Origin: JANJUB01 sp964586225
Lineage (GTDB): Bacteria > Armatimonadota > Fimbriimonadia > Fimbriimonadales > Fimbriimonadaceae
DNA length: 64,000 bases
Assembly (NCBI GenBank): GCA_964586225.1
Contig: CAZPHD010000008.1
Coordinates: 1 to 64,000 of the forward strand
Reading direction: 5' to 3'
Position 1 is the first letter of the stretch; every line of letters starts with the position of its first letter. A program made the position numbers and the translations under genes. The notes below the pieces were generated by a model, which saw nothing but the letters and a program-made list of their open reading frames with translations, had not been told where the DNA came from and made no database searches. Shown one piece after another: positions 23,895 to 31,404 of this stretch.

Positions 23895-25226
23895 GTGCTT
23901 GACAATCTCACTCGCCGCCTCGCGGGGATCTTTACCGGCCTGCGGGCGAAAGGGAGACTCACCGAAAGCGACATCAATGATGTCATGCGCGAAGTCCGCG
24001 TGGCCCTCCTCGAAGCTGACGTCAACTTCGTCGTCGCCAAGCAGCTCATTGCGCGCATCAAAGAAAAGTGCATCGGCGAGGAGGTCTTCGGCAGCCTGTC
24101 TGCTGACCAAACGATCATCAAGATTGTTCGCGATGAGCTCACCGAGCTCCTGGGTAGCGACGCCAAGCCGTTCAACTGGTCATCCGCGCCGCCCACCGTC
24201 GTGCTCATGTGCGGCCTGCAGGGTTCAGGAAAGACCACCACCACCGCCAAGCTCGCGAAATGGCTCCTCGCCCAAGGCAAGAAACCGATGCTTGCCGCGT
24301 GCGACATCCAGCGCCCCGCCGCCATCAAGCAGCTCCAGGTCCTTGGGGAGCAGGTGGATGTCCCCGTCTACGCCAAGACCGACGGCACGTCGCCCGTCCA
24401 GATAGCGAAAGAGGCACTTGAACGGTGCAAGCACTTGATGCTCGACGTGCTCATAGTTGACACCGCGGGACGACTTACGATTGCCGAAGACTTGATGACC
24501 GAGCTTAAGGCCATCCACGATACGGTTCGACCGACCGAGGTGTTCTTGGTCCTCGACTCAACGACCGGCCAAGAAGCGGTCAACGTCGCGGACGCCTTCC
24601 ATAAGCTCGTCCCCCTAACGGGTGCCATTTTTACCAAGCTGGATGGCGACACCCGCGGTGGCGCAGTGCTGAGCGTGCGTGATGCGACTGGCGTTCCCGT
24701 TCGGTTCACCGGCGTCGGCGAAGGTATCGACGCGCTTGAGCCGTTCTTCCCCGACCGCATGGCGCAGCGAATCCTCGGATTCGGCGACATCATGGGCATC
24801 ATCGAGAAGGCTGAGCAGGCCATCGATATCGGTGAAGCCAAGGACCTCGAGAGTCGGCTTAAGGGCGGTCAGTTCGACTTCAACGACATGCTGATGCAGT
24901 TCAAGACGGTCCGCAAAATGGGCCCGATCAAGAACGTGCTCAAGATGATTCCCGGCCTCGCTGCGCAGATACCCGAAGAGGCGCTGGACAACGTCAACGA
25001 GGGCCAAGTCAACCGAATCGAGGCGATCATCCTGAGCATGACGCCCAAAGAGCGGTCGAATCCGGATATAATCAATGGCCCGCGGCGCAAACGTATCGCG
25101 CTGGGTTCCGGCACCTCCGTGGAGGAAGTCAATAACCTGGTGCGTCAGCTCTACGAAATGCGGCGCAGCATGAAGCAGCTGGCAAAAATGCAGCAGAAGT
25201 TCGGCAAACGCGGCCGACGTCGATAA
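23895..25226 (+). CDS. ffh: Signal recognition particle protein Ffh
   Basis: 443 residues from GTG. The SRP54-type GTPase binds 4.5S RNA and nascent signal sequences and delivers ribosomes to FtsY. Domains are N (about 1-90), G (about 95-295; P-loop G-L-Q-G-S-G-K-T-T-T, D-T-A-G-R, T-K-L-D-G-D) and an RNA-binding M domain (about 320-443) with Met-rich helices and a basic tail. It leads the run ffh-rpsP-khpA-rimM-obg. The octamer array sits where a Shine-Dalgarno sequence or promoter would be expected. Confidence 0.98.
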   Translation: MLDNLTRRLAGIFTGLRAKGRLTESDINDVMREVRVALLEADVNFVVAKQLIARIKEKCIGEEVFGSLSADQTIIKIVRDELTELLGSDAKPFNWSSAPPTVVLMCGLQGSGKTTTTAKLAKWLLAQGKKPMLAACDIQRPAAIKQLQVLGEQVDVPVYAKTDGTSPVQIAKEALERCKHLMLDVLIVDTAGRLTIAEDLMTELKAIHDTVRPTEVFLVLDSTTGQEAVNVADAFHKLVPLTGAIFTKLDGDTRGGAVLSVRDATGVPVRFTGVGEGIDALEPFFPDRMAQRILGFGDIMGIIEKAEQAIDIGEAKDLESRLKGGQFDFNDMLMQFKTVRKMGPIKNVLKMIPGLAAQIPEEALDNVNEGQVNRIEAIILSMTPKERSNPDIINGPRRKRIALGSGTSVEEVNNLVRQLYEMRRSMKQLAKMQQKFGKRGRRR

Positions 25227-25248
25227 GGATTCAGGAGAACAGCACGAA

Positions 25249-25743
25249 GTGGTTAAGATGAGATTGCGACGGATCGGCACCAAGGGCCGGCCGTTTTATC
25301 GAGTGGTGGTTGCGCCCAGCGTTGCGGGTCGCAATGGTCGGTTTGTCGAGACGATCGGAACGTATGATCCGCTCGCAAAGCCGAAGGTGATCAAGATTGA
25401 TGAAGCACGCGCCCTTCATTGGCTCCTTCAGGGTGCGCAACCTTCCGAAACGACCGCCATTCTGCTCAACAAGCTGGGCATCCTTGAGAAGTTCTTTGCG
25501 GAGCGACCGTCCGCTCGCAACTCGTACAAGTTCCTCGACAAGCGCACAAGCCTGACTTCGCGTGAGTCGGTCATGGCGGCTCCCGCCGCACCGGCGCCTA
25601 AGGCCGAAGCCGCTCCCGTGGTTGAAGAAGCCGCGCCGGTCGCTGAAGAAGCTCCGGTAGTTGAAGAGGCTCCGGCCGTGGAAGAAGCTCCCACCGCCGA
25701 AGAGGTCGCAGCTCCTGATGCTCCGGCCGAAGAAGAGGCCTAA
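25249..25743 (+). CDS. rpsP: Ribosomal protein S16 with long acidic C-terminal tail
   Basis: 164 residues. Residues 1-85 are a normal S16 (M-V-K-M-R-L-R-R-I-G-T-K-G-R-P-F-Y-R-V-V-V), a small-subunit protein needed for 30S assembly; the GTG start matches the family N-terminus. From about residue 105 there is a Pro/Ala/Glu-rich tail with a 6-residue period (V-E-E-A-P-A) repeated about five times, encoded by an 18-bp degenerate repeat. Typical S16 is 80-90 residues, although some lineages have tails. The tail is highly acidic, unusual for a ribosomal protein. The stop overlaps the khpA start by one base. Confidence 0.97.
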   Translation: MVKMRLRRIGTKGRPFYRVVVAPSVAGRNGRFVETIGTYDPLAKPKVIKIDEARALHWLLQGAQPSETTAILLNKLGILEKFFAERPSARNSYKFLDKRTSLTSRESVMAAPAAPAPKAEAAPVVEEAAPVAEEAPVVEEAPAVEEAPTAEEVAAPDAPAEEEA

Positions 25744-25985
25744 TGGCATATTCGTCTTTTGTTGAAGAAGTCGTCCGACTCCTCGTCGACAACCCCGATG
25801 CGGTGGAAATCGAAGAGGAGATGGACGGCAACACCCGCACGTTCTTTGTTCGCGTCGCCGCCGAGGATGTCGGCAAGGTGATAGGCAAGAGCGGTCGCGT
25901 GGTGTCGGCCTTGCGCGCCGTGGTCAGCGCCATCGCCTCAAAAGAGCGCGAGAAGGCGTACGTCAAGGTCGTTACCGACTCCTGA
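25743..25985 (+). CDS. khpA: KH-domain RNA-binding protein KhpA
   Basis: 80 residues, a single type-II KH domain with the G-x-x-G loop as V-I-G-K-S-G-R (about residues 41-47). KhpA binds RNA with KhpB/Jag and influences cell-wall and division gene expression in Gram-positives. Placement between rpsP and rimM is the conserved order. The ATG shares a base with the S16 stop. Confidence 0.95.
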   Translation: MAYSSFVEEVVRLLVDNPDAVEIEEEMDGNTRTFFVRVAAEDVGKVIGKSGRVVSALRAVVSAIASKEREKAYVKVVTDS

Positions 25986-26008
25986 CGTCCCCCAACGGGG
26001 GTGATCCC

Positions 26009-26503
26009 ATGAGCAAGACTGTTCGCGTGGCCCAAATTGTCGGACCCTTCGGGATCCGGGGCCAGGTGAAACTCAAGGTGCTGACCGACTTCCCCGAGCG
26101 GTTTGAGAAGGGCCGCCGGTTGCGCCTCAATGACGAATGGGTCAGCATTGACGAGGTGCTCCTGCACAAGAACCAGCTCGTCGTGCGGCTGAGCAGCATC
26201 AAGGACCGAACAGACGCCGAGCGATTGCAGTGGGCTTACTTGGAGGCCCTTGCTGACGAGCGGCCCGAGCTTGACGATGACGAGTTCCTCACGGAAGACT
26301 TGATCGGGCTTGCGGTCGTGACCGCCGATGGACGGACCCTCGGCAAGGTCGATCGCGTGGATAGCTACCCCGCTCACGACATTCTTGTCGTAGGAAAGAT
26401 CATGATTCCCGCAGTGCAGGCCTTCGTCCTTGATGTTGACCTGGACGCCGAGCGCATCACGGTGCAGCTGATTCCCGGAATGGAGGACGACGATGTTTCT
26501 TGA
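26009..26503 (+). CDS. rimM: 16S rRNA processing protein RimM
   Basis: 164 residues, the usual RimM length: an N-terminal beta-barrel (V-A-Q-I-V-G-P-F-G-I-R-G-Q-V-K-L-K-V-L-T-D-F) and a C-terminal PRC barrel (E-D-L-I-G-L-A-V-V-T-A-D-G-R-T-L-G-K-V). It assists 30S head maturation and binds S19. The usual next genes trmD and rplS are absent; instead obg overlaps its stop by 11 bases. Confidence 0.96.
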   Translation: MSKTVRVAQIVGPFGIRGQVKLKVLTDFPERFEKGRRLRLNDEWVSIDEVLLHKNQLVVRLSSIKDRTDAERLQWAYLEALADERPELDDDEFLTEDLIGLAVVTADGRTLGKVDRVDSYPAHDILVVGKIMIPAVQAFVLDVDLDAERITVQLIPGMEDDDVS

Positions 26504-27788
26504 TGAAGCGGTGGTGACCTTTACGTCGGGCAAGGGAGGAGCGGGTGCCGCCACCTTCCATCGCGAGAAGCACGTGCCGCGCGGTGGACCAAACGGTGCG
26601 GATGGCGGACGCGGGGGCGATGTCGTCTTGGTTGCTGACCGCAGCCGACGAACGCTTTACGACTTCCGATTCAATCGCGAGTTCACCGCGCAGAACGGCG
26701 GCGATGCTCACGCTAACAAGTCGGGCAAAGACGGCGAAGACATTGAAGTCCGTGTGCCGGTTGGAACCATCGTGACCAACGACGAGACGGGCGAACCGCT
26801 GATTGACCTCGCTACGGACGGCATGCGGTTCGTGATCTGTAAGGGCGGCCGCGGCGGCTTTGGCAATCTGCATTACACCAACAGCGTGCGGCAGGCACCG
26901 ACGATTTCGCAACGTGGCGCTCCTGCACAGACGATTCAAGTGCGGTTGGAGCTCAAACTGCTCGCCGATGTAGGTTTGATCGGGCTCCCCAATGCGGGCA
27001 AGAGCACGCTGATTGCCGGCATCAGCGCGGCGAAGCCCAAGATCGCCGACTATCCGTTCACCACCATCGTGCCGAACCTCGGCGTGGTCAGCTATGCCGA
27101 CGGCTCGTTTGTCGTGGCCGATATGCCGGGACTCATCGAAGGGGCTGCCGAGGGCAAGGGCCTTGGGCACCAGTTCTTGAAGCACATTGAACGCTGTTCG
27201 GTGCTGGTCCACGTCCTCGACACGTTCCCGCTGGATGAATCGGACCCGGTGGAGAACTTCTCGCTCATCGAAGCGGAACTCAAGCAGTATTCAGAAGCGA
27301 TTTGGCGACGCCCACGGATCATTGCGCTCAACAAGGTGGATATCTACGGAGGCGGCAAGGCCGAAGAGATTGCTGAGTTGCGGGCGCGCGTTGAAGCTCG
27401 AGCTGCCGAGACCTTTGAAGAAATGCCGCCGATCCTCGCGGTTTCGGGGGCGACCGGTGAGCAACTCGAGGCTTTGGTGGCCGAGATGTGGGCGCATCTC
27501 CAACGCGCGCAAGAGAACCCGGTTATTCCGCTCATCGTGCCCGCATTGCCGCGAATCGAGTCAGGCGCATGGGAAGTCGAAACCGATGACGGCGTGTATG
27601 TTGTGGTCGGCACACGGTTGGAGCGCTTGGTCGCGATGACCAACTTGCGCAACGAAGAGTCCATTCGGTACTTGCACCGCCAGCTGGTGAAGATCGGCGT
27701 GATTGACCGGCTCCGCGAGGCCGGGATTGAGGGCGGCGATACGGTGCGGATCGGCGATTTTGAGTTCGAGTTCTGGGAAGATCGGTAG
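26493..27788 (+). CDS. obg: GTPase Obg/CgtA
   Basis: 431 residues with all three Obg domains: the glycine-rich N-terminal fold (1-158; G-G-x-G-G dense), the G domain (159-330; P-loop G-L-P-N-A-G-K-S-T, D-M-P-G switch, N-K-V-D) and a C-terminal OCT domain (about 350-431; V-V-V-G-T-R-L-E-R-L-V-A-M-T-N). It binds the 50S subunit and GTP or ppGpp and controls ribosome assembly. Its overlap with rimM places it in the ribosome-assembly operon; many bacteria instead place it with rplU-rpmA. Confidence 0.97.
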   Translation: MFLDEAVVTFTSGKGGAGAATFHREKHVPRGGPNGADGGRGGDVVLVADRSRRTLYDFRFNREFTAQNGGDAHANKSGKDGEDIEVRVPVGTIVTNDETGEPLIDLATDGMRFVICKGGRGGFGNLHYTNSVRQAPTISQRGAPAQTIQVRLELKLLADVGLIGLPNAGKSTLIAGISAAKPKIADYPFTTIVPNLGVVSYADGSFVVADMPGLIEGAAEGKGLGHQFLKHIERCSVLVHVLDTFPLDESDPVENFSLIEAELKQYSEAIWRRPRIIALNKVDIYGGGKAEEIAELRARVEARAAETFEEMPPILAVSGATGEQLEALVAEMWAHLQRAQENPVIPLIVPALPRIESGAWEVETDDGVYVVVGTRLERLVAMTNLRNEESIRYLHRQLVKIGVIDRLREAGIEGGDTVRIGDFEFEFWEDR

Positions 27789-27800
27789 GATTCGCGCGGG

Positions 27801-27828
27801 AACGCAGGGCACGAGACATCCCTGCGTT
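27801..27828. repeat. Hairpin repeat with GGCACGAGACATCCC loop region
   Basis: Perfect stem AACGCAGGG/CCCTGCGTT with a 10-nt loop CACGAGACAT, between convergent obg and PPIase. No T-run follows. GGCACGAG(A/G)CATCCC recurs at 49178-49193. Confidence 0.7.
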
Positions 27829-27849
27829 ACGTTACGACCCGGCAGGCAA

Positions 27850-28566
27850 TTACTTCTTGATCAGCGTGGCCTTCTTGATCACGACCGGTTTCACGGGGCG
27901 CGAGTTTTCGCGACCATCCTGCACGGTCTTGGCACCAACGATCTTCTTGACGACGTCCATGCCTTCGACGACTTGGCCGAACGCTGTGTATTGATTGTCG
28001 AGGAATGGCGCGTCGCCGTCCATGATGAAGAACTGGGATCCCGCGGAGTTGGGGTCACTTGAGCGCGCCATGCTGAGGATGCCCGAGACGTGCTTGACGT
28101 CGTTGAACTCCGCCTTGATCTGGTAGCCGGGTCCGCCCATGCCGTCGTTGCCGGGGTCCGTGTCCTTCGTGTTGGGGTCGCCGCCTTGGATCATGAATCC
28201 AGGGATCACTCGGTGGAAGTAGGTTCCATCATAGAATCCCTTCTTGACGAGGTCCTTGAAGTTTTTGACATGACCAGGAGCCTTGTCGTTGAAGAACTTC
28301 AGAACGATTTTGCCCTCAGTCGTCTCAAGTACGGCGTGCTCTTCATCCGCGGTCGTTCCGGCCACCGATGCCTGTTCACCACCGATCGTCTCGGGCACGG
28401 CTTCCTTATCATCCTCGGCCGCGGCGGGGACGGCGGCAACGTCTTCACTTGCGCTCACTTTGCTGTTGTCCAAGTCTGAAACCGTCGCACTCTCGCTACA
28501 ACCAGCGAGACCCGAGGTTAGCGAGAACGCAATGAGTGCGAACATCACAACGCGAAATGCTTTCAT
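27850..28566 (-). CDS. Cyclophilin-type peptidyl-prolyl isomerase lipoprotein
   Basis: 238 residues from the ATG that gives a lipoprotein signal; lipobox L-A-G-C about residue 22. A low-complexity acidic/Ala-rich linker precedes a cyclophilin domain with the active-site block F-H-R-V-I-P-G-F-M-I-Q-G-G-D-P and G-S-Q-F-F-I. It isomerises Xaa-Pro bonds in extracytoplasmic proteins and is membrane-anchored by lipid. A longer frame starting at 28644 would run into a palindromic repeat and spoil the lipobox position. Confidence 0.93.
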   Translation of the reverse strand: MKAFRVVMFALIAFSLTSGLAGCSESATVSDLDNSKVSASEDVAAVPAAAEDDKEAVPETIGGEQASVAGTTADEEHAVLETTEGKIVLKFFNDKAPGHVKNFKDLVKKGFYDGTYFHRVIPGFMIQGGDPNTKDTDPGNDGMGGPGYQIKAEFNDVKHVSGILSMARSSDPNSAGSQFFIMDGDAPFLDNQYTAFGQVVEGMDVVKKIVGAKTVQDGRENSRPVKPVVIKKATLIKK

Positions 28567-28587
28567 CACGTTGATTTTGACGTGTTT

Positions 28588-28648
28588 GGGAGCCGATGGG
28601 TGCGACGAAGCGCAACCCTCGCTCGGAGGGCGTTGCTTCGTCATCGGT
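28588..28648. repeat. Palindromic repeat, permuted relative of 19430/20025
   Basis: GACGAAGCGCAACCCTC and GAGGGCGTTGCTTCGTC form the two arms around GCTCG. GGAGGGCGTTGCTTCGTCAT aligns with the GGAGGGCGATGCTCCGTCAT of the 20025 copy, but the modules are in the opposite order. Confidence 0.75.
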
Positions 28649-28655
28649 TAGGAAA

Positions 28656-29900
28656 TCAAGCCGCGAGGGCCATTCGAGTCTGACCGGCCCACGCAACAGC
28701 TTGCCGGTACGCCATATTGACATCCTGGAGCGAAATGCCCTCGCGTTCGGCAACGTCAAAGTCTCCGGCCTCATATCCGCGAATCACGCGGAGCACCCGG
28801 GCGAGGAGGTCATCACTCTGAGGGTTCAAGAGCGCCTCGTTGATCCGCTCGGAAAGCGGCATTTGAGCGAGCAGCTCTTCCATCGGAAGGTCCATCAGGG
28901 CGCCAAGCATCGAGAGCATGCCCGTCGTGAAGTACGGCTCGGGGTCCGGATCGCGTTGGCCCAGCGTGTCCGCCATTTTGGCGCGAATCATCGCCATAAA
29001 GACGAGTTCATCGGGCTTGTGCGCGAACTGCGACATCATGAGCAGAGTCGCTATGGCGGCCAATGTCCGAACGCCGACAAACAACAAAGCCTTGCGGATT
29101 GAATCGACGGTTGTGGGCAGCCCCATGTAAGCGCTCTTGATGAACTTCAGCAGCCGTACGCTCAGTTGCACCTCGCTGGCAATGATGCCCTCGAGTTCAT
29201 CCATCGTGAGGTCATCGGCGTTGAGGCGCGTCAGCAGACGCACCAGAGCCAAGTGGTTGACGGACATGGCGCGGCCCTTCATCACTTGTGGCTTGGCGAA
29301 GAAGTAACCTTGAAAGAGATCATAGCCGAGGCGATCATAGAGTGCGAACTCCTCGGGTGTCTCTACTCGCTCGGCCAGTAGTTTCACCGGAAACTTCCTT
29401 AGATCGCTGACCAGCCCTGTCATTTCCGGGGCCGGGATCTGAGTGACGTCTACTTTCACGAGATCAACCAGGGGCAGCAAAGGCTCGGTCTTATCGTTCC
29501 ACAGAAAGTCGTCAAGGGCGATCGTGTAGCCCAGCCGCCGAAGTCGCTTGAGTTCGTCCTGCACCTCGGGTGTCGGATTCACATGTTCCAAAACCTCCAG
29601 GACTACGCGCTTGTTTGGGAAGGCATCAAGTGACTTACTGAGAATGAGTTCCTCACTCACGTTGATGAAGGCGCGATTGCGTCCAACCAGTTCATTGAGG
29701 CCGATTTCGACGAGTGCGCTCGCCAGCGAACGGGCTTCATCCGCGAGGCTCATGTCGCCGGCACCGGAGGTCTCACCACGCCGGTAGAGTAACTCGTAAC
29801 CGAAGACTTTGCGTGACCGATCAATGATCGGTTGACGAGCCAGAAAAACGGGGCAAGAAATGTCGGACACCAGCCCTATTTTCGGTTCGCCAGGCGGCAT
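28656..29900 (-). CDS. EAL-HDOD signalling protein
   Basis: 414 residues: an N-terminal EAL-like domain (about 15-215) and a C-terminal HDOD domain (about 215-400). The EAL signature is degenerate (Y-E-L-L-Y-R), as in the YuxH/CdgJ-type group. A-L-D-D and A-E-R-V-E-T are retained, but loss of the first motif makes phosphodiesterase activity doubtful. EAL-HDOD proteins generally act as non-catalytic regulators in motility, biofilm or c-di-GMP networks. It begins with M-P-P-G-E; the class II aldolase stop is three bases upstream, so the two probably share a transcript. Confidence 0.92.
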   Translation of the reverse strand: MPPGEPKIGLVSDISCPVFLARQPIIDRSRKVFGYELLYRRGETSGAGDMSLADEARSLASALVEIGLNELVGRNRAFINVSEELILSKSLDAFPNKRVVLEVLEHVNPTPEVQDELKRLRRLGYTIALDDFLWNDKTEPLLPLVDLVKVDVTQIPAPEMTGLVSDLRKFPVKLLAERVETPEEFALYDRLGYDLFQGYFFAKPQVMKGRAMSVNHLALVRLLTRLNADDLTMDELEGIIASEVQLSVRLLKFIKSAYMGLPTTVDSIRKALLFVGVRTLAAIATLLMMSQFAHKPDELVFMAMIRAKMADTLGQRDPDPEPYFTTGMLSMLGALMDLPMEELLAQMPLSERINEALLNPQSDDLLARVLRVIRGYEAGDFDVAEREGISLQDVNMAYRQAVAWAGQTRMALAA

Positions 29901-29903
29901 CGC

Positions 29904-30560
29904 TCAGCCTTCTTGACGGATGTTTTTGAGGTCGAGACGAAGTTGTCGGAGATGAGGGAGCGCAGATTCAGGCAAAGGCACGGGTCCGCCGAGCACGAAT
30001 GCGTCGCGAACGACCTGCGCGACCCGCTCCAGCGTCTCCATCCGCCAGAACGCATCGGCCAGCGTATTGCCAAGAGCTACAGCCCCATGGTTCGCAAGCA
30101 GGAAGGTGTCGTGCTCGACCAAGAACGGGTCCATCGTCTTCGGTAGTTCGTCCGTTCCGGGCATGCCGAAAGAGCAAAGTGCGACGGGGCCGAGGATGAC
30201 CTCACCTTCGGGCAACAACCCTTCTGGGATTGGACGATGGGCGAGCGCGAAGGCGGTTGCGGTAAGCGGATGCGCATGAATCACGGCCTGCACATCGGGC
30301 CGACGCTTGAAAGCATTCAAGTGAATTCGAATCTCGGACGAGGGTCGTTGAGTTCGGCGCAACGGCTCGCCATCCAGATCAATTAGCACCATGTCGGCGG
30401 GCTTGAGATGGCCCTTGCTTTCGCCACTCGGTGTACACAGAACGGCGCGATCGCTCACGCGGCAACTCAGGTTACCTTCGGTCGCGCCGACGAGGTTGCG
30501 CTCCCAGAGTCGCCGACCAAAGTCGACCAGTTGATGGCGCAGTTCGTCTTCAGAGATCAC
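29904..30560 (-). CDS. Class II aldolase/adducin family protein
   Basis: 218 residues from GTG. A zinc-dependent retro-aldol or dehydratase fold: N-L-S-C-R near residue 30, the zinc histidines in V-I-H-A-H-P (about 93-97), a Glu in the P-E-G segment, and the third His in L-A-N-H-G-A-V. L-fuculose-1-phosphate aldolase and ribulose-5-phosphate epimerase or MtnB belong here; the fucosidase 1 kb away makes a fucose role attractive but unproven. A TAGCAT hexamer lies six bases before the GTG. Confidence 0.82.
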   Translation of the reverse strand: MISEDELRHQLVDFGRRLWERNLVGATEGNLSCRVSDRAVLCTPSGESKGHLKPADMVLIDLDGEPLRRTQRPSSEIRIHLNAFKRRPDVQAVIHAHPLTATAFALAHRPIPEGLLPEGEVILGPVALCSFGMPGTDELPKTMDPFLVEHDTFLLANHGAVALGNTLADAFWRMETLERVAQVVRDAFVLGGPVPLPESALPHLRQLRLDLKNIRQEG

Positions 30561-30566
30561 TGCAAG

Positions 30567-30572
30567 ATGCTA
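30567..30572 (-). promoter_or_regulatory. -10 element of a predicted leaderless gene
   Basis: On the minus strand TAGCAT ends 6 nt before the GTG start of the class II aldolase. Confidence 0.4.
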
Positions 30573-30664
30573 CCGTGCCCGACGGCGCGGCGTATGGTAT
30601 ACACGGGCTAAGGAGTTTTTCGGATTTGGATTTCAAGTCCGAACGCCGCCCTCAAGAACACGCT

Positions 30665-30988
30665 ATGGCAGAAAATCTAGCGGTGACCTCGACCGACTTC
30701 GAGGCTAAGGTTTTGAATGCTGAGCACCCCGTGCTCGTTGACTTCTGGGCACCCTGGTGTGGGCCCTGCAAGGCGATTGGTCCCTCCGTCGCCGAACTCG
30801 CTGATGAATACGCTGGACGCGCTGGCGTGTATAAGCTCGACGTCGACGAGGCCGGGGACATCGCCACCAAATACGGCATCATGAGCATCCCGGCATTGCT
30901 CGTGTTTAAGGGCGGTCAAGTCGTCGATCGCATGGTCGGGGCGGCTCCGAAGGCCCAGATCGCCCAGATGATTGAGCGCGCGCTCTAA
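30665..30988 (+). CDS. trxA: Thioredoxin
   Basis: 107 residues, standard thioredoxin with the redox motif W-C-G-P-C (31-35) and cis-Pro in S-I-P-A-L. Cytosolic disulfide reductant fed by thioredoxin reductase. The ATG at 30665 gives the family N-terminus M-A-E-N-L; the longer frame upstream has no homology to thioredoxin. It is followed by a terminator-like hairpin. Confidence 0.96.
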   Translation: MAENLAVTSTDFEAKVLNAEHPVLVDFWAPWCGPCKAIGPSVAELADEYAGRAGVYKLDVDEAGDIATKYGIMSIPALLVFKGGQVVDRMVGAAPKAQIAQMIERAL

Positions 30989-30997
30989 TCCCGCACA

Positions 30998-31030
30998 CGT
31001 CCCGCAGAGGTGATTCGCCCCTGCGGGACG
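30998..31030 (+). terminator. Terminator-like hairpin after trxA
   Basis: CGTCCCGCAG / CTGCGGGACG, perfect 10-bp stem, 13-nt loop, 9 bases after the stop; only a weak T-tract (AGTCAATTT). Confidence 0.55.
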
Positions 31031-31037
31031 AGTCAAT

Positions 31038-31325
31038 TTAGTAGCGAGCCACCGCATCCGAGGCATCCATGCTCTCCGCGAGTCGGTCGTCGAGCTCGTC
31101 ATCGGCGTGACGCCATTCCTGATGCCGGTGGGCCGAATCCATGGCCCTTCTAAGGGCGATGAGTGCCATGCCTCCGCACACAACCATGCCCAGGGTTGAG
31201 CAGATTGCCGTTGACACGTGCCGCTTCCATGGCCCAAGGTAACCACAGTTGCGATCGTGCGAGGTGCGTCTCAAAACCACCTCTCGCCCCACTCGGGCCA
31301 TGTCTTTGATTGGTTGCGTGTTCAT
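31038..31325 (-). CDS. Small single-pass membrane protein
   Basis: 95 residues from an ATG with AGGTG six bases upstream. A basic N-terminus (V-L-R-R-T-S-H-D-R) leads to one membrane helix (S-T-A-I-C-S-T-L-G-M-V-V-C-G-G-M-A-L-I-A-L) and an acidic/His-containing cytosolic or periplasmic tail. No family is recognised. Confidence 0.55.
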   Translation of the reverse strand: MNTQPIKDMARVGREVVLRRTSHDRNCGYLGPWKRHVSTAICSTLGMVVCGGMALIALRRAMDSAHRHQEWRHADDELDDRLAESMDASDAVARY

Positions 31326-31404
31326 AGCGTTCACCTACACTCCATCAAACGCAGTCGAGCGAACGAGAAGGATAAAGGTGGTTCCCCGCACCATAAGAAA
31401 GGTG

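Noticed and set aside
27801..27828. Terminator for obg
   Set aside because: No T-run follows on either strand and the sequence recurs elsewhere, so it is listed as a repeat.
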